This document shows positions 32,069-42,000 of a stretch of 64,000 nt of DNA, piece after piece; positions within the stretch are counted from its first letter, which is position 1, and each line of letters opens with the position of its first letter. This DNA is from Linderina pennispora. Its lineage: Eukaryota > Kickxellomycota > Kickxellomycetes > Kickxellales > Kickxellaceae. The stretch lies in NCBI RefSeq assembly GCF_002104995.1, contig NW_024468260.1, forward strand, positions 186,001-250,000, given 5' to 3'. The notes under the pieces are model-generated. The model was given only the letters and a program-made list of their open reading frames with translations, was not told the DNA's origin and did not search any database. A program made the translations under genes and the position numbers.

Positions 32069-33241
32069 ATGGACATACAGATGTACAGCGCAGGATGCAC
32101 TACTGACGAAACCACACCTGGAAACTCGCGCAAGAGTAGAGGTGTAATGTGCCTAGAGACTACAGTCAGCGAGATCCGCAGCTCCTCTGGGTGGATCCAG
32201 CGGCTAGTCCGCGAGCGTAGGCGCAGTGAGATGCAACAAAGTGCTTCCCAGTCCCTTTCGTTTGCCACTGCTAAAGATAGCTTAAGGGATAGTGCATCAA
32301 ATCTGAGCTCGACACCGTCGCTAGTAGGCAGCCAGCCATCAACCCAGCCGGAGACAGAGAATATGCTACTGATTCTACCTTCACTGCAGTCCAACATACC
32401 TGCCAGGGAGATAACAGAAGCCGATCCGTTCAAGTCTCTATCGGGCTTAGAGATAGAGAAGCCACCTGGACAGCAATCACTCGAATGGCAGATGCCAGCT
32501 ACGCAGCATCCATCCGGCGAGCCACAAAGTCTGGTATTGCGACTGGTAAAGCTCTTTCTGTTGGCAATTTCGCAAGCAGGCCTCGCCCTGTTCCTCATGG
32601 CTATGTGCCGAATCGTTAGCAAGGCGGGGAATGCGGGGCTCGCCTACCACCAGATCCTGCAGACTACCGTACTGGCCAGCTCGACTCAGGCCGTCATTAT
32701 CCTGCAGCACTCACGGTGGCCAGCGCCACCAGACTCGAAGCGCACAGCACGCACCGCCCACATAATCCTACAAGGAGTAGCTGGCATTGCGTGTCTAGCA
32801 GCCCTTGTCGACGGCGCAATGCGGGCTGGGGACAGAGGTGCTGATCAGTTTTGGAAGGCACCGCATGTACGAGCAAACATAGTCACCATGGCTATGTTTA
32901 TCCTGCAGGCTGTGTTTGGCATCTCCATGGTGTTTTCAACAAGGCTGTTTGGTGGGCAGCGCAAGGCAAAGCATTCATACAAGTATCATAGAATCTGCGG
33001 CTACGCCACGTTGACCGCGATGTGGACGACAGGCGCGCTTGGTGTTCACGCTGTGCTGCAGCAGGAAGGTGCGCAGGCGCTGAATAGCCGGTATGAGTGG
33101 CATGCTGTTCCGCGAGGAACGTGGGTGGCGGCTGGTGCCATGCTTGCCCTGGGAGTTGTTTTTGGTATTGACGTACGAAAGATCGGGCTGCATCGGTCCG
33201 CACAAGTCAAGAAGGGCACGTTTGCGCGCGCCTGGCCATAA
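32069..33241 (+). CDS. Six-TM protein, cytochrome b561-like
   Basis: 390 aa from the ATG at 32069; the frame extends upstream to 31856 but that part looks untranslated. Residues about 1-165 are polar and Ser-rich (cytosolic, disordered). Then six hydrophobic segments: LFLLAISQAGLALFLMAM, HQILQTTVLASSTQAVIIL, HIILQGVAGIACLAAL, VTMAMFILQAVFGISMVF, ICGYATLTAMWTTGALGV, WVAAGAMLALGVVFGI. His residues sit at the ends of helices 2, 3 and 5 (YHQ, AHI, YHRICGY, GVHA), the pattern of the haem-binding His in cytochrome b561-type proteins. A b561-like trans-membrane electron carrier is the best guess; family assignment would need a profile search. Confidence 0.5.
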   Translation: MDIQMYSAGCTTDETTPGNSRKSRGVMCLETTVSEIRSSSGWIQRLVRERRRSEMQQSASQSLSFATAKDSLRDSASNLSSTPSLVGSQPSTQPETENMLLILPSLQSNIPAREITEADPFKSLSGLEIEKPPGQQSLEWQMPATQHPSGEPQSLVLRLVKLFLLAISQAGLALFLMAMCRIVSKAGNAGLAYHQILQTTVLASSTQAVIILQHSRWPAPPDSKRTARTAHIILQGVAGIACLAALVDGAMRAGDRGADQFWKAPHVRANIVTMAMFILQAVFGISMVFSTRLFGGQRKAKHSYKYHRICGYATLTAMWTTGALGVHAVLQQEGAQALNSRYEWHAVPRGTWVAAGAMLALGVVFGIDVRKIGLHRSAQVKKGTFARAWP

Positions 33242-33380
33242 GGATACGCAGGACTAGGGGAAAGGGAGGTTGGTGGGCCAAGCCTGCGCTTCTGGTGTCC
33301 AGGGCATTCGTTGCCTGTCGCTAGCTAGCCTCTTTTGCTTCTCTGTTTTATCAGTCAGCATAAACACCCAGCATTATACC

Positions 33381-34073
33381 ATGGCCACCCCGCAGCACAA
33401 ATACTCGCTCTGGCTCAGCCCGCCCAAATATTCCCCCGCACATGCCAGCATCCAGTCGCTAATCGCCCAATTCTCCACTGCGCCAGGCTCACCCGTTTTC
33501 TCGCCACACCTGACACTATTCTCGCCTGTGCGCACAGACAGCGATGCTGCGGCAATTGAGCAAGTGCAGCTTTATGTGGCAAAGCTACGAGAAAGGCAAC
33601 TGAGCCAGATTCCGACTGAGATCCGTAGGGTCGCCAGTGGAAGCAAGTTCTACCAGTGCATCATGCTTGAGGTCGGCGGTGTGCATGAGGACGCTGTGCG
33701 GTCAGCGAATACAATTGCGCGTGAGCACTGGGATGCTACCGACCAGCCTAACTACTACCCTCATGTCAGCTTGGTGTACAGGGAGTGCACAGCCGAGCAG
33801 CGGCAAGCAACTGAAGGAGGCTGTTGAGATGGCTGTGCCTGCCGACATTCGGATCGCTGGCATATGTGGCCTGACGAGGTGCGTATCATCGAGACCGTCG
33901 GACCGTGCAACGAATGGCGCGATATTGGCAGCATTTCACTTGCTACAGGCCAGCATTCGGTCAGCCTGATCATCCAGCTGCACTTTCTTTCGATGCAGAT
34001 TTGGTGCCAAATATATTTCATAGCAGTATATAAAACAAGCATGCGGCTACTGGGTCTTTGGTCCTCTACATAG
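33381..34073 (+). CDS. Cyclic phosphodiesterase-like 2H phosphoesterase, frame broken
   Basis: ATG at 33381. The two catalytic HxT/S motifs are visible: SPHLTLFSP (about residues 38-46) and YPHVSLVY (about 130-137), with the usual roughly 90-residue spacing of the CPDase branch, which opens ADP-ribose 1'',2''-cyclic phosphate after tRNA splicing. After YRECTAEQRQ the frame must shift near 33805 to read QLKEAVEMAVPADIRI, and again near 33860 to read MWPDEVRIIETVGP, CNEWRDIGS. The W/RxxGPCNEW end is the family's C-terminal strand, so the breaks look like single-base errors. The stop at 34073 is uncertain because the last 30 codons look non-family. Confidence 0.7.
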
Positions 34074-34147
34074 CATACAGCGCAAGCAATCCAGTTAGTG
34101 TCGAACAGTTGCACGGTACATAGAACTATATTCCAGTACGACGATAC

Positions 34148-34480
34148 TTACTCGCCTCCAGGAACAAGCATGCAGATGTTGTTGCCGTTGAGCAGGATCT
34201 GATCGAGATGGTTGACCTCCTTCACGTCGCCAACCTGTTCGTATTCTGTGACGTTCTCCAGCACCATGTTAACGTAGTCGTCAAACCCATTAGTGTGCCG
34301 ACGAATTCCTTCTCGGACTTCATCATGACCCAGATCCGCGACCCAATGCACTTGTCGATAAGCTCTACGGATAGCAGGCTGTGTGTTAGAATGCCATCGA
34401 CATAGGTGTGGTTCCGACAGGTGAAGCACTGATAATACGAGAGCATGCATACCTAGCGGGAGCAGCTGTGACGTGGCCAT
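34148..34480 (-). CDS. LSM5: LSm5, Sm-like protein of the Lsm1-7/Lsm2-8 rings
   Basis: Exon 1 is 34480-34453 (MATSQLLPL and the first base of the next codon), exon 2 is 34364-34148; donor GTATGC, acceptor CCGTAG. Joined, it gives [27 protein letters not shown], then after one missing base near 34285 [15 protein letters not shown] and [12 protein letters not shown]. Sm1 and Sm2 motifs are complete and nearly identical to LSm5 of other eukaryotes; expected length is 81 aa once the base is restored. LSm5 is part of the U6 snRNA and mRNA-decay rings. A 1-base deletion in ATGGGTTTGACG is the sole defect; in such a conserved gene this is best read as a sequence error. Confidence 0.88.
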   Translation of the reverse strand: MATSQLLPLGMHALVLSVLHLSEPHLCRWHSNTQPAIRRAYRQVHWVADLGHDEVREGIRRHTNGFDDYVNMVLENVTEYEQVGDVKEVNHLDQILLNGNNICMLVPGGE

Positions 34481-34676
34481 TTTCCTTGTAGTCTGCTTTA
34501 AGAAGTAAAGAAGGGCGGTAGTAGTTGGGTCGAACATGGATGCCGACAGAAAATCACACTGGTCTAACGGCAGCATCACTATGGGCGGGTTTATGGGGGG
34601 TGGCCGAAGATGTGTGAGGAATATTTATAATATCAGGATTTCCGCGCAGATTCTAAAGGCCGCTGCTAAAGAAAGC

Positions 34677-37362
34677 CTAGCTGGATACCTGCGGCACCTG
34701 GTGGATGCTCGACGCGGCACTCGCTGTGAGCTCAGCATCTCTGACAAACGCCAAGCCGCCATCGCCGTCATGGTCACCTGGCGGGTGCATTTTGTCGCCA
34801 CCGCCATTATGCTGCGTATGGTTCGAGCGTTTAGCGAGGTTGCGCAAGTTGGTCAGCGATGGCAGGATGCTCGGTGTGCCGGCATACCCAACGACCTGCG
34901 TGGGCTCAATGCGCTCATATATTGAGCAGATACGGGTTCGCACACAGCACCTCTGCCAGTGTGACTGCCTGCACATCTTCGTCCGAGATCAGGTACCACT
35001 CGGCAGTCATGGCATCGGTGACACGCCAGGCCCGCTTTCGGCCGCACCTCCTGTTGCATGGGAGCGGGCAGCGCAAAGTCGTTGACAGAAGATATGCTGG
35101 ACATGCTGGCGGTGGCCATGCTGCTGCTGCCGCCGACGATCCGGCGTTTGCGCAGTCCGTCATGTGCAGGAGACATGTCCGAGGCAGGTGGGCTGGACGA
35201 TAAGGCTGCGCGCTTGTCAATGGGAACATGGGCAGACATTGGTAGTGCTACAGGGTTGCTGGCATGGCGAGGTGTGTTGATGCCAGAGCGTGTGGGTGGC
35301 CGCGGCTTCCGCCGATATGTGATGAAATGGCCGTACGAGTGCGAGCCAATGTGCACCACCACCGCCTGCAGACGGTAGCCTGTCTGTGGACTGATCCCCT
35401 GGCTGATCGCATCAGCGACATCCTTGGACCGGCGCTGCTGCTGGCTGGCAAACACGCCCTGGGCAGACAACTCACTCGTAGTCAGCGACTCGTCAATAAT
35501 CGATGCCATCGGATCGACCTTCAGGTGCCCGTTAGTTGTGTACGGCGCGAAATCCAGGTACTCTGGGAACCGTACATGGCACGGGTTTTTCACAATATAC
35601 CCTTCGGGTGTCACTGCGGACCGCGACAGGATGCAGGCACAGGCATGGCGGCAGCTTGGCAAAGGCGATCTGCTTGGTGCTCAGTGGGCTGTAGGCGCGC
35701 CGCAGTTTGACGCCTGGCAGCTCCATTTGAACGTCTGTGCGCAGGGCCTTGGCCACGTCAGTGGCTTCTGACCTGAGTCGCTGGATAATGCCAGGCACAT
35801 TGAGCATGTAGGGCGGCGGAAGGTTGTGTGTACGGTCGACGCGCTGTGAGGCCGGATTGATCGGGTACTCGTCGCGCGACAGCCCTGAACCAAGCGAGAA
35901 TCCGAGCCGCGCGTTTGGTACTGATGTGCCCGATTCTTGATTATTGGTGTTGAATTCAGAGTCCTCCGAGTCCGAGTCGGAGAACCTTTCGTTGTCGCTG
36001 TCATTCAGCACTACTCGGCGCCATACCGCCTCGGCGCGCGCAGCCTGCCGCTGTGCCTTTGCACACATCTCTGACTCAGCGCCGATACTCTCGACTGATT
36101 CGCCATTAGCACTAGCCGTGTTGTACACTGGGTTGTTGGCGAGCCAGGCACTGGCAGCCCTAACCTCAGTAATTAACTCCTGCAGTGTGCGATGCAGTGT
36201 GCATTTGCGGCACTGCACGCCTGACAGCTCCTCGATCGAGATGTAGTCCCGCAGCGCCTGGTCCAGTGTACACGATGCCAGCAGCGGCAATGTCAGCGAG
36301 ACGTTGTCAAAGGCAAAGTGCCGAACAGCCTCAGTATACCCACACTGCGCACACGTCAGTCTGCTGGCCATAAGCCCCGTAAACGGATTCTGCAAGACAT
36401 CGCGTCTCCCGAGCGTCAGGCTCTGACCGCCCTCGGCTGGCAGGCCGCCAGGCTGGCCAGTTTCCGGAATTGCCCTTACACGTGCCAGGCCTTTGGTGCC
36501 AACGCTCTCGAGGCCGCGGGGCACAGCTAGCACATGTGATTTCGCCCGGTCAGTCTGCGCCAGCATGTGCACAAGGTCCAGGTTGAACAGCGACGGCACC
36601 CGCAGGCTTGCAAACACTCGCTGCTCTTCCGACATCGCGGTCGAGATCAGCTGGAACGCCTCCTGTGCGTCCTGCTGCTCGCGGTCATTGAGTCCCCTAG
36701 TGCCCAGAGCAGCCATGACTGCGTATGGCTGGAAGGCCGAGTCGCGGTTAACCACCGTGTTGAGATCCGTCAGGGTCTCCCACAGAGCCTCGGTCAGCGG
36801 CATGCTGACCAATGGCCGCTCGCACCGGTCGTTGACTTCGTCCATGCGCTCAAGGATCGCCGCCAGGTAGTTTTGCAGGTACTCCGCCGACGCCAGCGCC
36901 TGTAGAACCGAGTTGAAGAAGCACGAATTGCCGGTGTTTACCAGCCCATACACGACCTGGCGCGAATCCGCGTCATCCTGGCTGTCCTCGCCGCTGCCCT
37001 CCTCGCCCTCAAAGTCGTCGTCCTCATAGTCGTCGATATCACTGCCGACCAGATCATCGCCGAGCTCGACAATCCGGTCAATGCACTGCGACAGCCACTC
37101 TTCGGCCTCCTCGCGCAGCTGCTGCCGTAGCGCCCGCCGCTCCTCGCGCCTGTCTGCCACGGGCTTGGCTTTGCGCTTGCGCCGCCGCCCGCAGCGTGCG
37201 ATAAACCAGATCCACCGCCAGACCTGGACCCACCGCGAATACTTGCCGTCGGCACGTCGCCGGTAGGCCTGGGGGCTCAGGTATTTGGCTTGGATAATAG
37301 ATGAGGAATATCAGCACGAACACTATCCCCACGTAGAGTCCGAGAACGTGGTACCACTGCAT
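34677..37362 (-). CDS. Membrane-anchored ubiquitin-specific protease (Ubp1/USP30-like), frame broken four times
   Basis: ATG at 37362 starts MQWYHVLGLYVGIVFVLIFL, an N-terminal membrane anchor as in yeast Ubp1 and USP30. Then KYLSPQAYRRRADG and a basic stretch, an acidic linker, the Cys box GLVNTGNSCFFNSVLQALAS, the QQDAQEAFQL box, a CAQCGY...CRKC zinc pair, KLPPCLCLH, the His box GYRLQAVVVHIGSHSYGHFI, and the end EWYLISDEDVQAVTLAEVL, NPYLL, YERIEP. The catalytic set is complete. Reading needs frame changes near 37310, 35635, 35040 and 34925. The second is explained by one extra C in CATCCTG. Each segment keeps conserved USP motifs, so I treat the gene as intact with consensus errors. The stop is at 34677. 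Confidence 0.82.
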
Positions 37363-38443
37363 TTCGCTAACACAGTTCTAATACAAATTCTCGCAAGGTG
37401 CTCCCCTCAGTTGCTGTTCGAGCCTCCTTCCCTTTGTTTGATTTCGTGTATGCGAGAGCTGTTTGCGCTGAAGGCGCGATGCAATGAAGAAAAAAGTGGT
37501 GGAATGAAAAATGGTTGGAAATTAAGGTCGGATGGCAGAAAGAACACGAAACCCCCCAGGAGCTGGCGAGAAAACCACCAGGCTTTTCCTTCAGCTTTTG
37601 TGAAGAAAAAAATCCCTTTGCTCAAAGGCTAGCCCGTCAACTCCCAGGCAGCCACTGGGGCAAATCACGTGTGGCCATTTACGGGGCTGTATGGCAATGG
37701 CTGGTGGCATATGCGTGCCTCCAATGCGCATTAGCTGTCCTGGCCGGCCAGTCCTATAGCGCAGGATGACGAAGGCACCGTACTCAGGCACCACTGACCA
37801 AGTAAACTGCGCTTCCTCAAGCCGTCTCCACCCAGAGCACAAGAAACTTGCGTTCTAAAGGGTGGCCGGGGCGCAACATGCAGAGTGATAAACGAGCTGA
37901 GTCACGACGCCCCAGCGCCCTTTTTACCATGGCTGGCGGCCGCTGTATGTGCTGCATGGCAGAGAAAAAGGCCTTCATGCAGCGTTATCCGGTTTCAATC
38001 GCCTTTAAAGACAGAGATGCGCGCGTCTAATCAATCTTTCAAGATGATCAGGCGTAGGACATCAAGTCGCCTAACAGATATCGCTTTTATGTCGCCCAGC
38101 AGATATCTCAAAGGGTCGCAAACCCCTCATGCACGCTTCTTGCGGCGAGAATCAGATTAGTTTGCCCAATCCAGTGCTGCGGATCCTGCTGGTGAAAGCT
38201 GACGGTTTTCTGAATGTCGTCATTTCACAGCACATTTACATCAGCACTCTACTCCTCCCCCATCCCAGTACCATAAATCATGCGTGCGGGGCCAGGTCCT
38301 GACATCTCACAATCTGCTTTTTCCTTCGGATGCCAGCACGGACATTCCACATCTTCCAACAGTTCTCTCTGCGCATCCTTTTTTCTCTTTGATTCGCTGC
38401 AATCTCGTAGCATCTCTCAGCCATTACGCAATCAGTGCACTAA
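37363..38443. other. Divergent intergenic region, USP and ELP4
   Basis: 1.08 kb between divergent genes. CT-rich stretches before the ELP4 ATG (TTTTTTCTCTTTGATTCGC). Short open frames on both strands have no recognisable domains. No RNA gene seen. Confidence 0.55.
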
Positions 38444-39649
38444 ATGAGCAGTTCGTTTCGCAAGCGCGTGGTAACATCCCAGGCCAAGCTGCCGGCAGCA
38501 ACACGTGTGAATCCGCACAGCGCACAACTCCTTGTGTCGACAGGCGTACCAGCCCTGGATGACGTGCTTGGTGGCGGATTGCCGGTCGGCGGGATATTGC
38601 TTATTGAGCAAGATCGGCAGACTGGGTACAGCAACACGCTATTGTCCGTATTTTGCCAGCCAGGGCATTGCATCCTGGCCACCAGCTGTGTTTTGTCAAC
38701 GCCGAGCAGGAAGAAATGGACCTGCAGAGCCAGCTGCCCGGCTGGACATCGGCGTCCAGTGAGGCAGAGAGCAAGCAGACGGCGGGACAAAAAGGACCCG
38801 GATCTCAAAATCGCCTGGCGGTACCAGAACCTGCCCAGGGTTGATAAGGAAATGGAGAACACGCAAGGAACAGCTGGCGAAATGGCGTTCTGCGAGCGGT
38901 TTGACTTGTCCACGCGTATCCCCCGGGAGGCCTTGGAAAGGGCGAAGATTGATTTAATCGACGGCGACAAGATCGCCGAGATGTCGCAGGGCGACAGGTA
39001 CCGAGGCGACATGTACAAATGCGTACTGGACGAGATTGCGCGCATCATCGATGACGGCGGGTTCAGCTCGCTCCAGCAGCCGCCGGCGGGCCACGAGCGC
39101 AACATCCTGCGTCTGGAACTGCGCTCGCTCGGGTCAGCATTCTGGCGGGGCGACACATCGATTCTGCAGTTCCTCCATGCACTGCGCGGGCTCCTTCGCT
39201 ACTCATATGTGGCATGTGTGATCAGCCTGCCAGTACATCTATATGATGGCGACTCTGGTCGCTTGCCGGTTGTGCGGAGGATTGAGCATCTGTGTGACGC
39301 AGTGATTGAGCTCGAGTCGTTTGAGGGCGCGTATGCAAAGCCCACAGACATCGTCGGAGGGAGGAAGGCTGGCGCGGCGACAGAATACCACGGGTTCCTG
39401 CATATCCACAAGCTGCCGAGGGTGAATTCTCTCACAGCGGCAGGCGGGCGGCTGTCGATTCTGCATTCAGGAGGTGGCTCGGCTAACAACCTGGCGTTCC
39501 GGCAGCGGAGGAAGAAGTTCTGCATCGAAACGTACCATTTGCCCATTGAGGGCGGCGTGACTGAGCGACGCGTGCCGGAAGACAACAAGAAGCCACGGGC
39601 GGTTGGCTGCGGCAGCCGTCCCGGCAAGCCCGACCCTCTAGAGTTTTGA
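38444..39649 (+). CDS. ELP4: Elongator subunit Elp4, reading frame locally scrambled
   Basis: ATG at 38444. PAXNEB/Elp4 features: GVPALDDVLGGGLPVGGILL, IEQDRQTGYSNTLL, then in other frames YFASQGIAS (from about 38645) and GHQLCFVNAEQEEMDLQSQL (from about 38675), and back in the start frame at about 38792 with KKDPDLKIAWRYQN. Net shift is zero, so the frame stays open to 39649 with a wrong 50-residue stretch between. The rest (FCERFDLSTRI, LELRSLGSAFWRG, LLRYSYVACVISLP, HGFLHIHKLPRVNSL, RRKKFCIETYHLPIE) is intact Elp4, an inactive RecA-fold protein in the Elp456 ring needed for wobble-uridine tRNA modification. Confidence 0.88.
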   Translation: MSSSFRKRVVTSQAKLPAATRVNPHSAQLLVSTGVPALDDVLGGGLPVGGILLIEQDRQTGYSNTLLSVFCQPGHCILATSCVLSTPSRKKWTCRASCPAGHRRPVRQRASRRRDKKDPDLKIAWRYQNLPRVDKEMENTQGTAGEMAFCERFDLSTRIPREALERAKIDLIDGDKIAEMSQGDRYRGDMYKCVLDEIARIIDDGGFSSLQQPPAGHERNILRLELRSLGSAFWRGDTSILQFLHALRGLLRYSYVACVISLPVHLYDGDSGRLPVVRRIEHLCDAVIELESFEGAYAKPTDIVGGRKAGAATEYHGFLHIHKLPRVNSLTAAGGRLSILHSGGGSANNLAFRQRRKKFCIETYHLPIEGGVTERRVPEDNKKPRAVGCGSRPGKPDPLEF

Positions 39650-40485
39650 AAGGTAGCACTTTTTCTGCCCGTTTCAAAATGCTCAAGGTGAAATGGATGG
39701 TTTTTTCCCGTGGTAAAAAGTTCCCGCCCATGTTCGAGTTCAATGCCTTGCCTCCCTCTGGGACTGTGATGAGATGCCTCCGGAAGCTGGCCGCTGCCCG
39801 ATCCTTCGGGATTCATGACCGCGAGAGGCCCGAAAAAGGGGATTGGCCTCGTTCGCCGAACAGGTTATGCTGTAGGAAAAGGAGTGTCGATCATCAAAAA
39901 AAACCAAAATCTAGCGGGGCGACATGCATGAGTACATACCGCTTCTAAGACAGCGCATTTATATTGCACGTTTGTTTGTCAAAGACCACATGCTCTCGTG
40001 GGTACAGCGCCCTGCACAAGCACAGCAAGCACGGGCATAGGCAGTAGCCGTATTGAAGCAGACCTGCTATGTACTTGTGATATGATATGATGATATGCCT
40101 GTCGCCTTGCCAAAAAAAAATCTACTTGAGGCGGCATTTGAGTGTGCGACCCCGCCACTACAAGGGAGATTGAGCACGGCCAACGAGGATTCGCCCATTT
40201 TTGAAGGCGGCCGATGTTTGGCAATCGATGGCGACATTGCGAGCCAGGATTGCGAGAACACAGCCCCCTTTTGGGAGAAGGCCAGCAGTGGAATTAGAGA
40301 CATCGTCACTGGGCGGGGAGGGCAGGCATATCCAGAAGCCCAGTCTCCAATTACTAAGAATTCTAACACGCAGCTCTGGTATAAAAGGACCAGTATGCGG
40401 CGACATCCATATCAGCATCCAACATCCCAATTCCAGACCAAACAACACAGCCTGAGCTTCCCTTTCCTTCTGCACCTGCCTGCCA
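39650..40485. other. Intergenic, promoter of the dioxygenase gene
   Basis: 836 bases without a supported gene. A TATGATATGATGATATG repeat-like patch lies near 40079-40096. A TATAAAAGG sequence at about 40380-40388, 100 bases before the next ATG, is a good TATA candidate. Confidence 0.5.
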
Positions 40486-41776
40486 ATGACAGCCACTACG
40501 CAATTCGAGCTCAAGCCCGACTGGGCGCGCGTGTACCTGAACCAGGCGACACATACGCAGACTTCCACTACTTCTGGCTGCGGCACAACTGCCCATGTCC
40601 TGTCCGGCTGCCGGCACGAGAAGACCAAGGAGCGCACAATTGACGCAGCAATCATCCCGCTGGACATCCAGCCGCTGCGCGCCGAGCCCACGACGACTGA
40701 GGAAGGCCCGGCGATTGCCTTCTACTGGGCGCCAATCGCAGTCAAGGACGACGCAGGCCAACTGGTGGTGCCGGACGAGACCGAGCACAGGTCTGAGTTT
40801 TCGCTTCTCCTGGCTGGCCGAGAATGCATACGGCGTCCAGCGCACAGACGTGCACCCGCTGCCGCCCCACAACCCGGCTGACGTCACAATCGACTACAAG
40901 GAGCTGGCCGCCTAAGTACGGCGACGCCGGGCAGCTGACCCTGAAGGGTAAGCAAGTCTATAAAGCGCAGCTCTACGATCTGCTGAAGAAATTCGGCGTG
41001 GTGGTGGTGCGCGGCCGCGGGTCGGACACCGAGGACATTATTTACGATTTCGTCGACTCGGACGACGCCGTGATTCCGACGCACTTTGGCCGCATCGAGC
41101 ATCTGCGCACAGACAACGTTGAGAACGCCAACAACGACCAGCTCGGATACACCAACGCGGCGGTGCGCCTGCACACCGACCAGTGCTATGCCGAGACGGT
41201 CCCAGGCTTCCAGTTCCTGCACTGCATTCGCCCGGCGGACGTCGGTGGCGACAACTACTTTGTGCATGCCGAGTCGGCAGCCAACTACCTGAAGACCGAA
41301 GTCAGCAGCCGCGCTTACGACCTGCTGACATCGGTACCGGTGCGGTTCGACCGCAAGCAGAGCAAGTTCCAGGCATTGCACGTGAGTCCCATCCTGCGCT
41401 CTGTCGGATAATGTCGATCCGGGTACCGGCGAGTGTCGGCTGGAGCAGGTGCGGTACAGCTATTTCACGCAGGCCGCGCAGAACAACGTGCCGTTTGCGC
41501 AGCTGCGCGAGTGGTATGAGGTGCCTGCGCGTGTGGGACGAGCTGCTGTACCGCGACGACTTCCAGCTCAAGGCGACGCTGGAGTCGGGCGACTTTCGTC
41601 ATCTATGATAACCTCAAGGTGCTGCATGCCCGCAATGGCTTCCAGGGCCCCCGCCACATGGCCGGCGTCTATCCTGAACGCCCCAGATCTCTGGGCCCAC
41701 CTGGAGCAGGCCAAGCAGCAGTCCGCTGGCTGCCTGAACCGCCCCCACCCTCCCATTCATAACTTTTCAGGCTAAT
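40486..41776 (+). CDS. Carnitine-pathway TauD-type dioxygenase (TMLHE/BBOX1-like), frame broken eight times
   Basis: Fe(II)/2-oxoglutarate dioxygenase of the gamma-butyrobetaine/trimethyllysine hydroxylase family. Ordered family segments: FHYFWLRHNCPCP (N-terminal zinc-type WLR-CxC region), ERTIDAAIIPLDIQPL, FSWLAENAYGVQRTDVHPLP, LLKKFGVVVVRG, THFGRIEHL, NAAVRLHTDQCYAETVPGFQ (HxD iron ligands), LHCIRPADVGGDNYFVHAES, RYSYFTQAAQNNVPFAQLRE, VWDELLYRDDFQLKATLE, VIYDNLKVLHARNGFQGPRH (distal His and 2OG Arg), LNAPDLWAHLEQ. Frame changes near 40541, 40605, 40803, 40913, 41407, 41522, 41598 and 41672. All are indel-type, with no nonsense substitution and catalytic residues kept. Whether it acts on trimethyllysine or butyrobetaine is not decidable. 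Real pseudogenisation is the alternative. Confidence 0.72.
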
Positions 41777-42000
41777 TCTTTTGAAGGTCACAAGTGTACC
41801 ATATATATTACCTCTGTTCAATGAAACAAGCATGCTAAATGGCGCCTGTCAAGCCGATATTGGACCAGAAGCATGGATCGCCGCGCCTTCTCTCTATTTG
41901 TCCGCCAATCCTTGCCTCTGCTGTCTGCATGCCTTCGGCTGCTGTGTCCTGTGAGGAAGCATCGCCGCGATCAGGCACAGTCTGATCGTCAGCATAGAAG
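41777..42000. other. Intergenic between convergent genes
   Basis: 224 bases holding the two 3' ends; no gene seen. Confidence 0.5.
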
